The position numbers were made by a program, and so were the translations under genes. A DNA stretch of 64,000 bases from Croceibacterium_B sp963811255 (GTDB taxonomy: Bacteria; Pseudomonadota; Alphaproteobacteria; Sphingomonadales; Sphingomonadaceae): positions 806,001 through 870,000 of the forward strand of contig CAWEQI010000003.1 of NCBI GenBank assembly GCA_963811255.1, in the 5' to 3' direction. Shown here one piece after another: positions 26,162 through 35,515 of the stretch (position 1 is the stretch's first letter; the number at the start of each line of letters is the position of its first letter). The notes beneath the pieces were generated by a model. That model made no database searches. It saw only the letters and a program-made list of their open reading frames with translations, and was not told the DNA's origin.

Positions 26162-27495
26162 AGATAAGGCCCCCCGGCTCGGTCAAGGGGCGGCTGCTGC
26201 TGGCGCTGGGGACCTACCTCGGCGCGCTCGGCGCCGTCTCGCTCGGCTCATTCCTGTGGATCAAGCTCAATCCGGTGCGGGTGATCGAGCCGGTGCCCGG
26301 CGTCTCCGCGCTGCTGACCCAACCCATCCCCGACGGGCCGGACGCCGACCTGATCCGGCGCGGCCGCTACCTGGCGATCGCCGGGGATTGCATGTCGTGC
26401 CACACCCGCGCCGGGGGGAAGCCGTTCGCCGGCGGGCTCGGGCTGCAGACGCGTTTCGGGACGATCTATTCGTCGAACATCACCAGCGACGAGCGCTACG
26501 GCATCGGCAGCTGGACCCCGAACCAATTCTACCGCGCGCTCCACGAGGGCATCGGCGGCGACGGGCGGCGGCTGTATCCGGCGATGCCCTACCAGCACCT
26601 TACGCTGCTGACCCCGAGCGACACCGACGCGATCCTCGCCTTCCTGCGGACCATTCCGCCGGACCCGCACCGCAAACCCGCCAACCGCCTTCCGTTCCCG
26701 CTCAACATCCGCTTGAGCATGCTCGGCTGGAACGCGCTCAATTTCTCGCCCCGCACCTTCGAGCCAGACCCGGACAAGTCGGCGGCGTGGAATCGCGGCG
26801 CCTATCTGGTGCGGGGCCCCGGCCACTGCGGCGCGTGTCACACGCCGAAGAACCTGATGGGGGCCGAGAAAAGCGGTGAGGCGCTGCATGGCGGCGTAAT
26901 CGAGAACTGGTTCGCGCCCGATCTGACCGGTAATCGGCGCACCGGCCTCGGCCAGTGGACCGCCGACGATATCGTCGAATACCTGCACACCGGCCGCAAC
27001 GCGCATTCCGGCGCCGTCGGCGAAATGGCCGAGGTGGTGACTTATTCCACCTCGCTGCTGACCGACACCGATCTGAAGGCCATCGCCACCTACCTCAAAT
27101 CGCTGCCGCCGAGCGCCGATACCCCGTCCGCGCTGCCCAACGCCGCGGCCATGCGCGCCGGGGGTGAGATCTTCTCCGACGTGTGCACGGCCTGCCATCT
27201 CGCCAAGGGCAAGGGACAGCCGCGGCTGTTCCCGCCGCTGCAGGGCAGCGCGGTCGCGCAGCAACGCGATCCCACCGGAGTCATCCGGCTGATCCTCGGC
27301 GGCGGGCGAACGGCGCCGACGCTCAAGCGACCGACCTATCAGGCGATGCCGAGCTTCGCCTGGAAACTCGACGATCAGCAGATCGCGGACGTCGCCACCT
27401 ACGTGCGCAATTCGTGGGGCAACCGCGCCTCGCCGGTCAGCGCGAGGCAGGTGGCGAGGCTCCGCTCGAAGCTGCACCTGCGCAAGTCACTTTGA
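26158..27495 (+). CDS. triheme cytochrome c subunit of the dehydrogenase
   Basis: Membrane-anchored electron acceptor of the flavoprotein dehydrogenase, expected to reduce ubiquinone. Three CxxCH heme sites are visible: C78-H82 (CMSCH), C224-H228 (CGACH) and C343-H347 (CTACH). An N-terminal helix (about residues 11-35) anchors or exports it, placing the hemes in the periplasm. Length is 445 residues, normal for cytochrome subunits of gluconate and alcohol dehydrogenases. The ATG overlaps the flavoprotein stop. The convergent spacer to nnrS (27496-27641) shows no clear terminator. Confidence 0.92.
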   Translation: MKIRPPGSVKGRLLLALGTYLGALGAVSLGSFLWIKLNPVRVIEPVPGVSALLTQPIPDGPDADLIRRGRYLAIAGDCMSCHTRAGGKPFAGGLGLQTRFGTIYSSNITSDERYGIGSWTPNQFYRALHEGIGGDGRRLYPAMPYQHLTLLTPSDTDAILAFLRTIPPDPHRKPANRLPFPLNIRLSMLGWNALNFSPRTFEPDPDKSAAWNRGAYLVRGPGHCGACHTPKNLMGAEKSGEALHGGVIENWFAPDLTGNRRTGLGQWTADDIVEYLHTGRNAHSGAVGEMAEVVTYSTSLLTDTDLKAIATYLKSLPPSADTPSALPNAAAMRAGGEIFSDVCTACHLAKGKGQPRLFPPLQGSAVAQQRDPTGVIRLILGGGRTAPTLKRPTYQAMPSFAWKLDDQQIADVATYVRNSWGNRASPVSARQVARLRSKLHLRKSL

Positions 27496-27641
27496 TCGTC
27501 AAAGGAGACCGGTGGGAACGGCGGCCAAGAAAAACCGGGCTTGCTGCGCGTTTTCGAGGGGCGTCACCAGGGACGGTAATTCGGTTCGCCATCCGAGGCA
27601 GTGGCGGACTTGCTGAGCATCCAGCGAAATGGCTCGCGTAG

Positions 27642-28853
27642 CTACTTTCCCGCGCGCGGACGGAACAGAATCGAACCGTAGGTTGCACTGAACACTAAGA
27701 AGGCCGCGCCCCACAGGGCTCCCGCCACGGCGATGGCGGTACTGTAATCGAACAGGCCAAGCGGCGCGAGGACTCGCACGACGGCGCCGGTGGTGACCAG
27801 CAGATAGATGGCGACAGTCGCCGCGTTCGCCTTCAGCTCGCGGCCGGTATGCCCCAGTGTCGCGCGAGTCATGACAGCGAGGATCATCGTCGCCATCGCG
27901 CCTGCCGTGAACGCATGAATCGCGGCCGTGCGGGGAATTGGGCTCTGCCAGATGCCGGCAGCGAGAAGGCCGAGGCCCACCGGCACCCACAGGTAACCGA
28001 TGTGCAGCACCAGGACGAGCGGATCGCTAATCGTGCGCCAACCGCGCCAGCGCGCCAGCCGCGCGAGCTGCAGCACGCCGGCGATCGCAAGCAGGACGGC
28101 CGTCGCGCCGGCATCGGGGAAGGCGACCCAGCCCAACAGGGCCAAGGCACTGACCGCTATCGTGACCAGGTCATAGTGGGTGGGCTGGCCCGGCAGACCC
28201 CGCTCGAAACCTTGTTTCGTCATCCAGTTGCGGGTGAACGAGGGAATGATCCGCCCGCCGATGAGCGATATCAGTACGACCACCAGCGAAATCCCGGCGC
28301 GAATGCCCGCGTCGCCATCGGCGAGCAGACCGGAGGCCGCCGCGTAATCGGCCGCGTCGGCAACGGCAAACAGCAGCACGATGCCGACGGCCGGCACGTT
28401 GCGGTTCTTCGCCGCGATCACCTCGCGCCCGGCGACGAAAGCCAGGACGAGGTAGAAGCCGACGTCGAGCGCGGCGGCAACGAAGAGGCCGAGAGCGGCG
28501 GAAAACAACACCGCGATCCGCGCTGCCAGCCACAATCCGGCGAGCGCGGCGAGCGGCGCTCCCGCAATCGGCAGCCGTCCGGTCCAGTTAGGGATCGCGG
28601 TCAATAGAAAGCCGGCGATCACCGCGCCGACGAAGCCGAACAGCATCTCGTGACGATGCCAGGCGAGCGCGTTGAAGGCGCTCGGCAGCGGCAAGCCGTG
28701 GAAGAAGACCGAGAGCCATACGAACAGCGCGAGGAACGCCCACAAGGCTCCGAGGAGAAAGAACGGCCGAAACCCGCCGCGCAGGATCGGCGGTGCGGCG
28801 GCCATCCGCGCCTTGCGCAAGGCCAGCATCCTTTCCCCGCGCGTCTCGGCCAT
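27642..28853 (-). CDS. nnrS: NnrS family membrane protein
   Basis: Polytopic heme- and copper-containing membrane protein linked to nitric-oxide stress resistance in denitrifiers and pathogens. The 403 residues hold about 12 hydrophobic helices with the family stretches GGFRPFFLLGALWA, AWHRHEMLFGFVGAVIAGFLLTAIPNW, GGRIIPSFTRNW and MTRATLGHTGR. I chose the ATG at 28853, preceded by GAGGTGAG, rather than an in-frame upstream start overlapping norB. It begins 10 bases after the NO reductase gene, so the two form a NO-detoxification unit. Confidence 0.92.
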   Translation of the reverse strand: MAETRGERMLALRKARMAAAPPILRGGFRPFFLLGALWAFLALFVWLSVFFHGLPLPSAFNALAWHRHEMLFGFVGAVIAGFLLTAIPNWTGRLPIAGAPLAALAGLWLAARIAVLFSAALGLFVAAALDVGFYLVLAFVAGREVIAAKNRNVPAVGIVLLFAVADAADYAAASGLLADGDAGIRAGISLVVVLISLIGGRIIPSFTRNWMTKQGFERGLPGQPTHYDLVTIAVSALALLGWVAFPDAGATAVLLAIAGVLQLARLARWRGWRTISDPLVLVLHIGYLWVPVGLGLLAAGIWQSPIPRTAAIHAFTAGAMATMILAVMTRATLGHTGRELKANAATVAIYLLVTTGAVVRVLAPLGLFDYSTAIAVAGALWGAAFLVFSATYGSILFRPRAGK

Positions 28854-28863
28854 GTCGCTCACC

Positions 28864-31200
28864 TCACTCGGCGGGAAGCGCAACGTCCTCCGGGCCATCG
28901 CGCCGCTCGATGCGTTGCCCGAGGGCGGGAAATAGCGGCCATAGCTTGATCAGGAAGTCCACCGCCATGACCACGGCGCCCAGCGCGAAGACCACGTCGC
29001 CCGGCAGCCGCATCCACTGCCAGAACAGTGTCTTGTTATAGAAGGTGACGCTGCGCGCGTAGGCGAAGCCGTGCTCGAACACCGCGTTGAGCTGGGGCCA
29101 GCCGATCGGAAAGAAGTTGAGCAGAATCCACAGCACCAGCCCGGCGTTGTAGAGCCAGAACGCCCACAATCCGGGCCCCTCGCTGAAGCGATACCGATCT
29201 CCGGCGATATAGCGCAGGCAGAAGTAGACGAGGCCGATCGCCAGCAGACCGAATGCGCCAAACAGGGCGGTGTGCGCGTGGTTGAGGGTGAGGAAGGTGC
29301 CGTGCTCGTAATAGTTGATCAGCGGGGCGTTGAGGGTGCCGCCGCCGAATACGCCGGCGCCGACGAAGTTCCAGAACGCCGCACCGATCACATAAGTGTA
29401 AGCAAGGCGATAATTGAACCTCTCATGAGCGCGGATCAGGCGGTAATGCTGGATCGCCTCGATCACCAGCAGCACTAGCGGCAGCACTTCGATGAACGAG
29501 AACATGCTCCCCAGCGGGACCCACATACCCGGTTCACCCACCCAGTATAGGTGATGGCCGGTGCCGAGCACGCCGCCGAGAAAGATCAGGATCAGCTCGA
29601 AGTAGACCGCGCGCTCGGCCAGCCGGCGCGAAACCAGGCCCACCGCCATCAGCAGATAGGCGCTCATGCTGGCGGCGAAAAACTCGAACGACTGTTCGAC
29701 CCACAGGTGCACCACCCACCAGCGCCAGAAGTCGGTTATCGTGAAGGATTTCTCGATCCCGGTGAGCGGGATCATGCCAAAGGCATAAAGCGCCGCGATG
29801 TTGATTGTGGCGGCCCAGATCAGATTCTCCAGTCGGATCCGCCCGGTCCAGAACTCGCGCGTCGCGCGTCTCAGCGCTTCGCCGGTCGGCCACAGGCCGC
29901 GGAACACCAGTACGCTCCAAAAGACCAGGCCGAGGAAGAAGCCGATCTGCCAAAAACGACCGAGCTGGATGTACGACAATCCCTGGTTGCCGAACCAAAA
30001 CCAAGAGCCGTCGATATCGCCCATGATCCCGAGCCAATCGCCGATCAGCGCCCCGGCGACGACCGCCAGCGTCACCCAAAACAGCAGGTCGACCAGCAGG
30101 CCCTGACCCTTCGCCTCGCGTCCGCCGGCAATGGCGGGTGCGAGGAACAGGCCGGCGCCGATCCAGCCGATGCCGATCCACACGATCGGCGTCTGAGTGT
30201 GCACGTCGCGCAGGAAGTTGAACGGCAGCCAGGTGGCGAGATCGAAGCCGTAGAAGCTGCGCCGGTCGTAATAGGCGTGGGCCATGATCGTGCCGGCGGC
30301 GATCTGCACCAGCAGCACCGCGGCGACGATCAGGAAATACTTGCCGACCTTGCGCTGGCTCGGCGTCAGCGTGCGGAACGAGGCAAGCACGTCTTCGCGC
30401 GGCTCGTCGTCAGGCGTCTCGAGCCAGAAGATGTAGATGAACAGCACCAGTCCGAAGGCGAAGAACGTGAAGCAGAAGCTGGCCCAGGTCCAGATGAAGG
30501 TGCTCGACGTAGGGGTGTTGCCGACTTCCGGCTCGTATGGCCAGTTTTGGGTCCAGGAGGCGTCCGTGCCGGGCCGGCGGGCGACGGTGGTCAGCGCCGA
30601 ATAGATCATGAAATCGGCCGTGTGTAGCCGCTCGCTTCGATCGAGGCTGAACGCGGGAGTCCAGCCGGTCGTGCGGTCGACCTTGCCGAGATTGTCGGCC
30701 ATTTCCGTCCGCACGGCGGCGATGGCGTTCGCCAGTTCATCGGGCAGCACGACCTGAGGCTTGGTCAGGTCGACACCCTGCAACTCTTGCTGCATCTGGC
30801 TGCGCGCGTCGGCCTTGTCACCGACATCAAGCGCGGCGAATGGCTTGCCGAAGTGTTTGTTGGCGACGCCTTCCTCGGTGAGCCTCGCCAGTCGCATCAA
30901 CGCGAATGCAGTATAGTCCTCGCCGAAATAGGAGCCCATCCCGTAGATGCTGCCGAAATCCATCAGGTCGGCCTTCTGGAAACCGGCCTTGCCTGCGACG
31001 ATATCGGCGTCGGTCAGAACTGTGGCGCCCGATGCGGTGACGTAGCGATCGGGTTGCGGGGGAGCCTTTTCATAAGTCAGCGCGGTCGCCCAGAAGAAGG
31101 CCAGGAAGCTGCCTATGGCGACTACAAACAGAATCCACTTGAGGACATTGCTGACGCGGTCATCGGCGCCGGGCGTGAGATTTTCCGACGGCAAAGCCAC
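28864..31200 (-). CDS. norB: quinol-dependent nitric oxide reductase (qNor)
   Basis: Single-subunit heme-copper-family reductase that turns NO into nitrous oxide with electrons from quinol. The long N-terminal periplasmic domain (VTASGATVLTDADIVAGKAGFQ, then DFGSIYGMGSYFGEDYTA) replaces NorC; it is followed by about 12 helices with FWRWWVVHLWVEQSFEFFAA, GTGHHLYWVGEP and GTFLTLNHAHTALFGAFG, the heme and non-heme iron histidines. I chose the GTG at 31200 (MALPSENL…, 778 residues), which has GGGGGAG upstream. No clear FNR- or NsrR-type box is visible in front. Confidence 0.95.
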   Translation of the reverse strand: MALPSENLTPGADDRVSNVLKWILFVVAIGSFLAFFWATALTYEKAPPQPDRYVTASGATVLTDADIVAGKAGFQKADLMDFGSIYGMGSYFGEDYTAFALMRLARLTEEGVANKHFGKPFAALDVGDKADARSQMQQELQGVDLTKPQVVLPDELANAIAAVRTEMADNLGKVDRTTGWTPAFSLDRSERLHTADFMIYSALTTVARRPGTDASWTQNWPYEPEVGNTPTSSTFIWTWASFCFTFFAFGLVLFIYIFWLETPDDEPREDVLASFRTLTPSQRKVGKYFLIVAAVLLVQIAAGTIMAHAYYDRRSFYGFDLATWLPFNFLRDVHTQTPIVWIGIGWIGAGLFLAPAIAGGREAKGQGLLVDLLFWVTLAVVAGALIGDWLGIMGDIDGSWFWFGNQGLSYIQLGRFWQIGFFLGLVFWSVLVFRGLWPTGEALRRATREFWTGRIRLENLIWAATINIAALYAFGMIPLTGIEKSFTITDFWRWWVVHLWVEQSFEFFAASMSAYLLMAVGLVSRRLAERAVYFELILIFLGGVLGTGHHLYWVGEPGMWVPLGSMFSFIEVLPLVLLVIEAIQHYRLIRAHERFNYRLAYTYVIGAAFWNFVGAGVFGGGTLNAPLINYYEHGTFLTLNHAHTALFGAFGLLAIGLVYFCLRYIAGDRYRFSEGPGLWAFWLYNAGLVLWILLNFFPIGWPQLNAVFEHGFAYARSVTFYNKTLFWQWMRLPGDVVFALGAVVMAVDFLIKLWPLFPALGQRIERRDGPEDVALPAE

Positions 31201-31403
31201 AAGGCTTTCTCCCCCTTCTGCTCCCTCCCTGCGAATCCAAGACCTGGACCAGTGGCACAACACTCCGCAGCACGCAAATCAGGAGGGCAGTCCGCCCGAC
31301 GTCGTTCCTGCCGCGACGAAATCGGCGCGACCTTGGCGGTGACTATCCGGTCAAAGGAAGGCAGTCTGCGACGGACTCGCCACGGGCACGTTATCAGCCG
31401 CCC

Positions 31404-31487
31404 CTAAATCAGCCCCTTCGCCTTCAAACTGACGTGCCCCTTTGGCCTGAAGATTACGCGGTTGTGGACCAGGGCTCCGGCGACGCG
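31404..31487 (-). pseudogene. remnant of a radC 3' end
   Basis: On the minus strand these bases read …HNRVIFRPKGHVSLKAKGLI and a stop, against HDHVIVGREGHVSLKAKGLI at the C terminus of the intact radC at 35516: 14 of 20 residues match. Resemblance fades beyond about 31487. It has the same orientation as radC and sits on the far side of the autotransporter gene, so the pair look like diverged direct repeats left by an insertion or duplication at the radC 3' end. It is not a functional gene. Confidence 0.75.
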
Positions 31488-31501
31488 AGTCCGCGAGCAG
31501 G

Positions 31502-31535
31502 CCCAGGGCTCGAGGAGCGTTCCTCAAGCCCTGGG
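31502..31535 (-). terminator. hairpin downstream of the autotransporter gene
   Basis: Two 15-base arms, CCCAGGGCTCGAGGA and TCCTCAAGCCCTGGG, pair with a single mismatch around a GCGT loop, 18 bases past the autotransporter stop. The stem is very stable but no T-run follows on the minus strand, so it is a probable transcript end or 3' protecting structure rather than a textbook terminator. Confidence 0.6.
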
Positions 31536-31553
31536 ATTTCCTGAGCCTTCAGT

Positions 31554-34500
31554 TCAGCCGCGTTCGCCCTGCGGAGCGACCGCTGGCGGCGGGGGCACCG
31601 GGCAGGTCTGATCCACGCCGACCGTCGAACCGTCGGGGCAGGTCTTGGTCTGCGGGGGAGGCGGCGGAGGCGGCGGCGGAGGAGGAGGCGGAGGCGCTTC
31701 CACCGGCGCGGGCGGCGGCGCCGCCGGGGCACCGAAGGAATAGCTCAACCCGGCCGAGAAGCCGTGGCTGTCCATGCCCTTCCGGAAGGTCCCCTGATAC
31801 CCGGCGAAGATCGCAAAGTTCGGGCTGGCCTGGAAGTTCAGGCCGGCATCGACATCGAACTGGTCCTTGGGCGGCTCGAAGTAGCTGACCGTGAAGGCGC
31901 TTGCTCCGGCGCCGCCGAACCGGGCGTCGATCGTGTTGCGCTGGTGGCCGAGGTTATGCCGCCAGGCCAGACGCCCATAGGGCGAAATGGTCGCATGCGG
32001 ATTCGCCCTGAGATCGAAGCCGGCGAGCAGGTCGGTGCGCTTGGTGCTGATGTCGTTGACCGTCAGGTTGGCCGCGCCGGCGCCGGTTTCGGTGAAGCCG
32101 TCCACCTGACCGCTCGTGAAGTCGAGGCCGACGAACGGCCGCAGCTCGAGCCCGGAGAGATTGAAGCCGTAGCCGACCGTCGGGACGATTTTCCACTCGT
32201 GCGCGCGGGTGTCGGCGGCCGGACTCCCGGTGATCCCGCCAACGTCGATCGTGCGGAGCGACGTGATCTTGCCGTGGATGTAATCCACCTGCAGATCGGC
32301 GTCGAACCCGGAGCCGGTGTCGTAACCGACGAAGCCGCCGAGTTGCCAGCTCTTGTTGTGACCGTGGCTGTCGCCGTAATGGAAGCGGATCCGGTCCTTC
32401 GAATAACCCCCCGCCAGGCCGGCGTAGAACCCGCCCGAGCGATAGGTGCCGCCTCCGGCTATACCCCAGGTGTCGATCTTGGAGCCGAACAGGTCGTCGC
32501 GGTCGTGGGCCTTGGTCCAGCTACCGTAACCGCGCAGCCACAAGTCGAAGCCCGGCAGCATATTGGGGGTCTCGTGGGTCTGTAGGAAGAGCTGCCGCGA
32601 GAACAGGTTGCCGGTGTTCAGCATCGAGTTGGCATAGGCGCCGTAGGCCTCCGGGCTCACCTGGTCGAAGAACGTTTGCGCCTCGGCGGCGCTTAGGACG
32701 TCGACGTTGGCGACCAGCCCGGCGGTCGCGCCGGTGGCGCCGGAGACCAGGCTCTGGAAGCCGTTGGCGACGGCGATCTCGTTGGCCGTCGCGTTCGCGC
32801 CGATGCCGGTCGCATAGGGCGTACGGGTCACCGTCAGACGATAGGCCTGCGCCCCTCCGGCGGTCGTGACGATGCCGGTCGGAGTGAGCTGGATGAACGG
32901 CGACAGGATGTTGCCGGTCACGGCGAGATCGCCGCTGACGCCGCCGGTGGCCTGCACGACATCGTAGGTCGTGCCGTTGACATAAGGGGTCCCCGGCGTC
33001 CCCAGGTCGACCGCGAGCGTGCCGTCGAGTGCGGCCGTTCCCGGAGTGCCCGTAACCGACAGCTGGTCGTAGCCGGTGCCGGCGACGTTGTTCGGGGTGA
33101 TCTGGACCGCCAGCGTGCCGTCCGCGCCCTGCGTATAGGCGCCGTTTACGTTGAACACGCCGATGTCGCCGTTGCCGGGGCTGAGCGTGCCGGTGTTGTC
33201 GACCGTGCCGTTGACGGTGCCGGTGCCCGACAGCGTTCCCGCGTTAGCGACGTCGCCGGTGATGCTGCCGTTGACGATCGTCGTCGCGCCGCCAGCGGCG
33301 GTGACGTCGCCAGTGAGCACGCCGGCGGGCAGGACGTCGAGCGTCGCGCCGCTGGCGACGCTGTTAGCCGGGCTGGTGTAGGCGCCACCGATCGCCAGCG
33401 TGCCGTCGTTGACGGCCATGCCGGTGCCGAGCGTGCCGGTGCCGGCCAGGGTGAAGGTCCCCGTGCCGATCTTGGTCAAGCCGTCGATCGTCAGCGGACC
33501 GGAGAAGGTGGTGTCGGTGTTGTCGCCGCCGGTGGTCAGCATATAGGCGCCGTTGACCGTGCCGTCGCCGGCAAGGCTGCCGATCGTCTCGTCGGCATTC
33601 AGCTGCAGCGTGCCGGGCGCGCTGACCGTCACCGCGGACGTATCGCCGATGCCGGTGGGGCCGACGGCGAGGACGCCGCCGTTAACGGCGGTCGCGCCCG
33701 AATAGGTGTTGTTGCCGGTTAGCGTGACGGTGCCGGTGTTGGTCTTGGTCAGCGAGCCGGTGCCGCTGATGTCGCCGGCGTAAGTGCCGTTGGTGGTCTG
33801 GTCGAAAACCAGCGCGGCGTTGTCGAGGATATCGCCTTGCAGCGAGGTCGTCGTGCCGGTCAGCGTCCCGCCGCTGATCGTCGTCCCGCCGCTGTAGGTG
33901 TTGGCGGCGGACAGGGTCAGGTTGTCGCTGCCGGTCTTGGTCAGCCCGCCGGAGCCCGAAATCACGCCGCTGAGCGTCGTCGGTGCGCCGGTGTCGAACG
34001 TCCCACCGCCGGCGCCGAGCGTGATCGGATTGGCGAGCGTCGCCGCCCCGGTCGTCTGCAGCGTACCGCCGTCGAGGCTCACGCCGCCGGTGACCATGTT
34101 GTTCGACGCGCCGACCGACACCGTTCCGCCGTTGTTGATGACAAGCGCGGTTCCGGCGTTGGTGTAGCCGGTGTTGTCGCCGGTCAGCGTCAGCGTTCCG
34201 TCGCCGGCCTTGGTGATCGTGCCGCTGCCGGCCAGGCCTCCGATTGTGTCGGCGCCGGTGCCGAGGTCGATATTGCCGGTCACGGTCCCGGGCGCGGTGT
34301 TGGTCAGCGTGTCGTTGCCGGCGCCGGTGGTGATATTTCCGGCAATGGCGCCTGAATTGGTGATCGTGTTGTCGCCGTCGCCGAGGGCGAGGTTACCGTT
34401 GAGGGTTCCGCTGTTGGCCACGGTGTCGTTACCGGCACCAGTCGTGACGTCGCCGGTGAGAGTGCCTGAATTGGTGACCGAGTTGTCGCCGTCAGCCAGA

Positions 34501-35309
34501 GCGAGGTTGCCGTTCAAGCTGCCGCTGTTGGTCACGCTGTCGTTGCCTGACCCGGCAGTCACGTTGCCGTTGAGCGTGCCGGCGTTGGTCAGCGTGTTGT
34601 TGCCGTCGCCGAGCGCAATGTCGCCGGTGCGGGTGGTCCCCGCGCCGAGATTGAAGCTGTCATCGCCGGCGCCGAGCGCGACCGCGCCGGTGAGCGTGCC
34701 GCCGTTGGTGACGCTGACCGAATCCGCGCCGTTGGAACCAGTGACGTCGCCCGTGATCGTGCCGCCGGTGTCGGCCAGGGTGAGCGGGCCGGCCGAAGTG
34801 ATGTTGCCAGTGATTGTCGTGCCGGTTGCGCTATTGACGTTCAGCGCGCCGGTCGAAACGAGGTTGCCGGTCAGCGAGGCTCCCGCGACCAGGTTGTTGA
34901 AAGTATTGACCTGCGTGCTGGTGGTGTCGCCGAACAGCACGTTGCCGATAATCGTGCCTGCCGTGCCGCTGTCGGAGTTGTTGACCGTGCTGCCGCCGCC
35001 GAGAGAGACGGCGTCCGCGCCCGAGTCGATTGCGCCTCCGGTATTGAGAACGCTCGTGGTTCCGGCCGACAGCAGCGGGCTCGGCGTTGCCGCTCCCGTA
35101 CCGACGGTTGCCGCGGGCTGAACCGCGACAGTGACGCCGTCCGTGGTGGTCTGGTAGCCATCTGCATCGACCCCGGAGCAGACCACGTTGGTGCCTGCCG
35201 CGTCGGGGACGCAGTCGGCCAACGCCGGCGTTGCCGTCAGGAAAACCGCTGCACCGGCGATTGCCGTGCCCGCGAGAAAGCGCTGCTTGGAAACAGTATG
35301 GAGTTTCAT
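31554..35309 (-). CDS. large autotransporter (type Va) with beta-helical passenger
   Basis: A 1,251-residue outer-membrane/surface protein. The signal peptide ends after A31 (TATPALA). Residues about 34-900 form a Thr-, Gly- and Asn-rich passenger made of imperfect repeats of about 20 residues (pattern NSGTLNGNLALGDGDNTITN) followed by passenger-associated repeats (NNTYSGATAVNGGVLAVG). Residues about 915-1190 are a beta-barrel (RGYGSWTKAHDRD … GLSYSFG). Unusually, about 60 residues follow the barrel: a polyproline run, a CPDGSTVGVDQTC segment and a Pro-rich end. The ATG has GAGGGT upstream. Adhesion is a reasonable guess. It sits between radC and a radC remnant. Confidence 0.88.
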   Translation of the reverse strand: MKLHTVSKQRFLAGTAIAGAAVFLTATPALADCVPDAAGTNVVCSGVDADGYQTTTDGVTVAVQPAATVGTGAATPSPLLSAGTTSVLNTGGAIDSGADAVSLGGGSTVNNSDSGTAGTIIGNVLFGDTTSTQVNTFNNLVAGASLTGNLVSTGALNVNSATGTTITGNITSAGPLTLADTGGTITGDVTGSNGADSVSVTNGGTLTGAVALGAGDDSFNLGAGTTRTGDIALGDGNNTLTNAGTLNGNVTAGSGNDSVTNSGSLNGNLALADGDNSVTNSGTLTGDVTTGAGNDTVANSGTLNGNLALGDGDNTITNSGAIAGNITTGAGNDTLTNTAPGTVTGNIDLGTGADTIGGLAGSGTITKAGDGTLTLTGDNTGYTNAGTALVINNGGTVSVGASNNMVTGGVSLDGGTLQTTGAATLANPITLGAGGGTFDTGAPTTLSGVISGSGGLTKTGSDNLTLSAANTYSGGTTISGGTLTGTTTSLQGDILDNAALVFDQTTNGTYAGDISGTGSLTKTNTGTVTLTGNNTYSGATAVNGGVLAVGPTGIGDTSAVTVSAPGTLQLNADETIGSLAGDGTVNGAYMLTTGGDNTDTTFSGPLTIDGLTKIGTGTFTLAGTGTLGTGMAVNDGTLAIGGAYTSPANSVASGATLDVLPAGVLTGDVTAAGGATTIVNGSITGDVANAGTLSGTGTVNGTVDNTGTLSPGNGDIGVFNVNGAYTQGADGTLAVQITPNNVAGTGYDQLSVTGTPGTAALDGTLAVDLGTPGTPYVNGTTYDVVQATGGVSGDLAVTGNILSPFIQLTPTGIVTTAGGAQAYRLTVTRTPYATGIGANATANEIAVANGFQSLVSGATGATAGLVANVDVLSAAEAQTFFDQVSPEAYGAYANSMLNTGNLFSRQLFLQTHETPNMLPGFDLWLRGYGSWTKAHDRDDLFGSKIDTWGIAGGGTYRSGGFYAGLAGGYSKDRIRFHYGDSHGHNKSWQLGGFVGYDTGSGFDADLQVDYIHGKITSLRTIDVGGITGSPAADTRAHEWKIVPTVGYGFNLSGLELRPFVGLDFTSGQVDGFTETGAGAANLTVNDISTKRTDLLAGFDLRANPHATISPYGRLAWRHNLGHQRNTIDARFGGAGASAFTVSYFEPPKDQFDVDAGLNFQASPNFAIFAGYQGTFRKGMDSHGFSAGLSYSFGAPAAPPPAPVEAPPPPPPPPPPPPPPQTKTCPDGSTVGVDQTCPVPPPPAVAPQGERG

Positions 35310-35515
35310 ATGCTTGTGACCCTCGTTCTGACCCGGCCCCGAAACTGACCCGGGTTGCCCAGCCAAAGCTTGGCCGGTCAGTATGGTTCCAAGGTCGATA
35401 AGATTTTTTTGACAGGGCCAGCCGTCGGCGACGCGGCATAACCCATCGGTTCCGACCTCAGGAAAGACTAGCCAGGGAACGCTAAGATTTGCCGCGGTCA
35501 ACCCTTCGCTGGCGA

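Noticed and set aside
31201..31403. FNR/NnrR- or NsrR-type operator upstream of the NO reductase
   Set aside because: I looked for a TTGAT-N4-ATCAA-like dyad and found no convincing match.
34180..34720. CRISPR-like regularity in the autotransporter region
   Set aside because: The periodicity is of imperfect coding repeats in frame, not identical repeats with unique spacers, and no cas genes are present.
33837..35121. Plus-strand frames opposite the autotransporter, Pro/Val/Ser-rich
   Set aside because: They are the antisense reading of the repetitive Thr/Gly passenger and repeat with its period.
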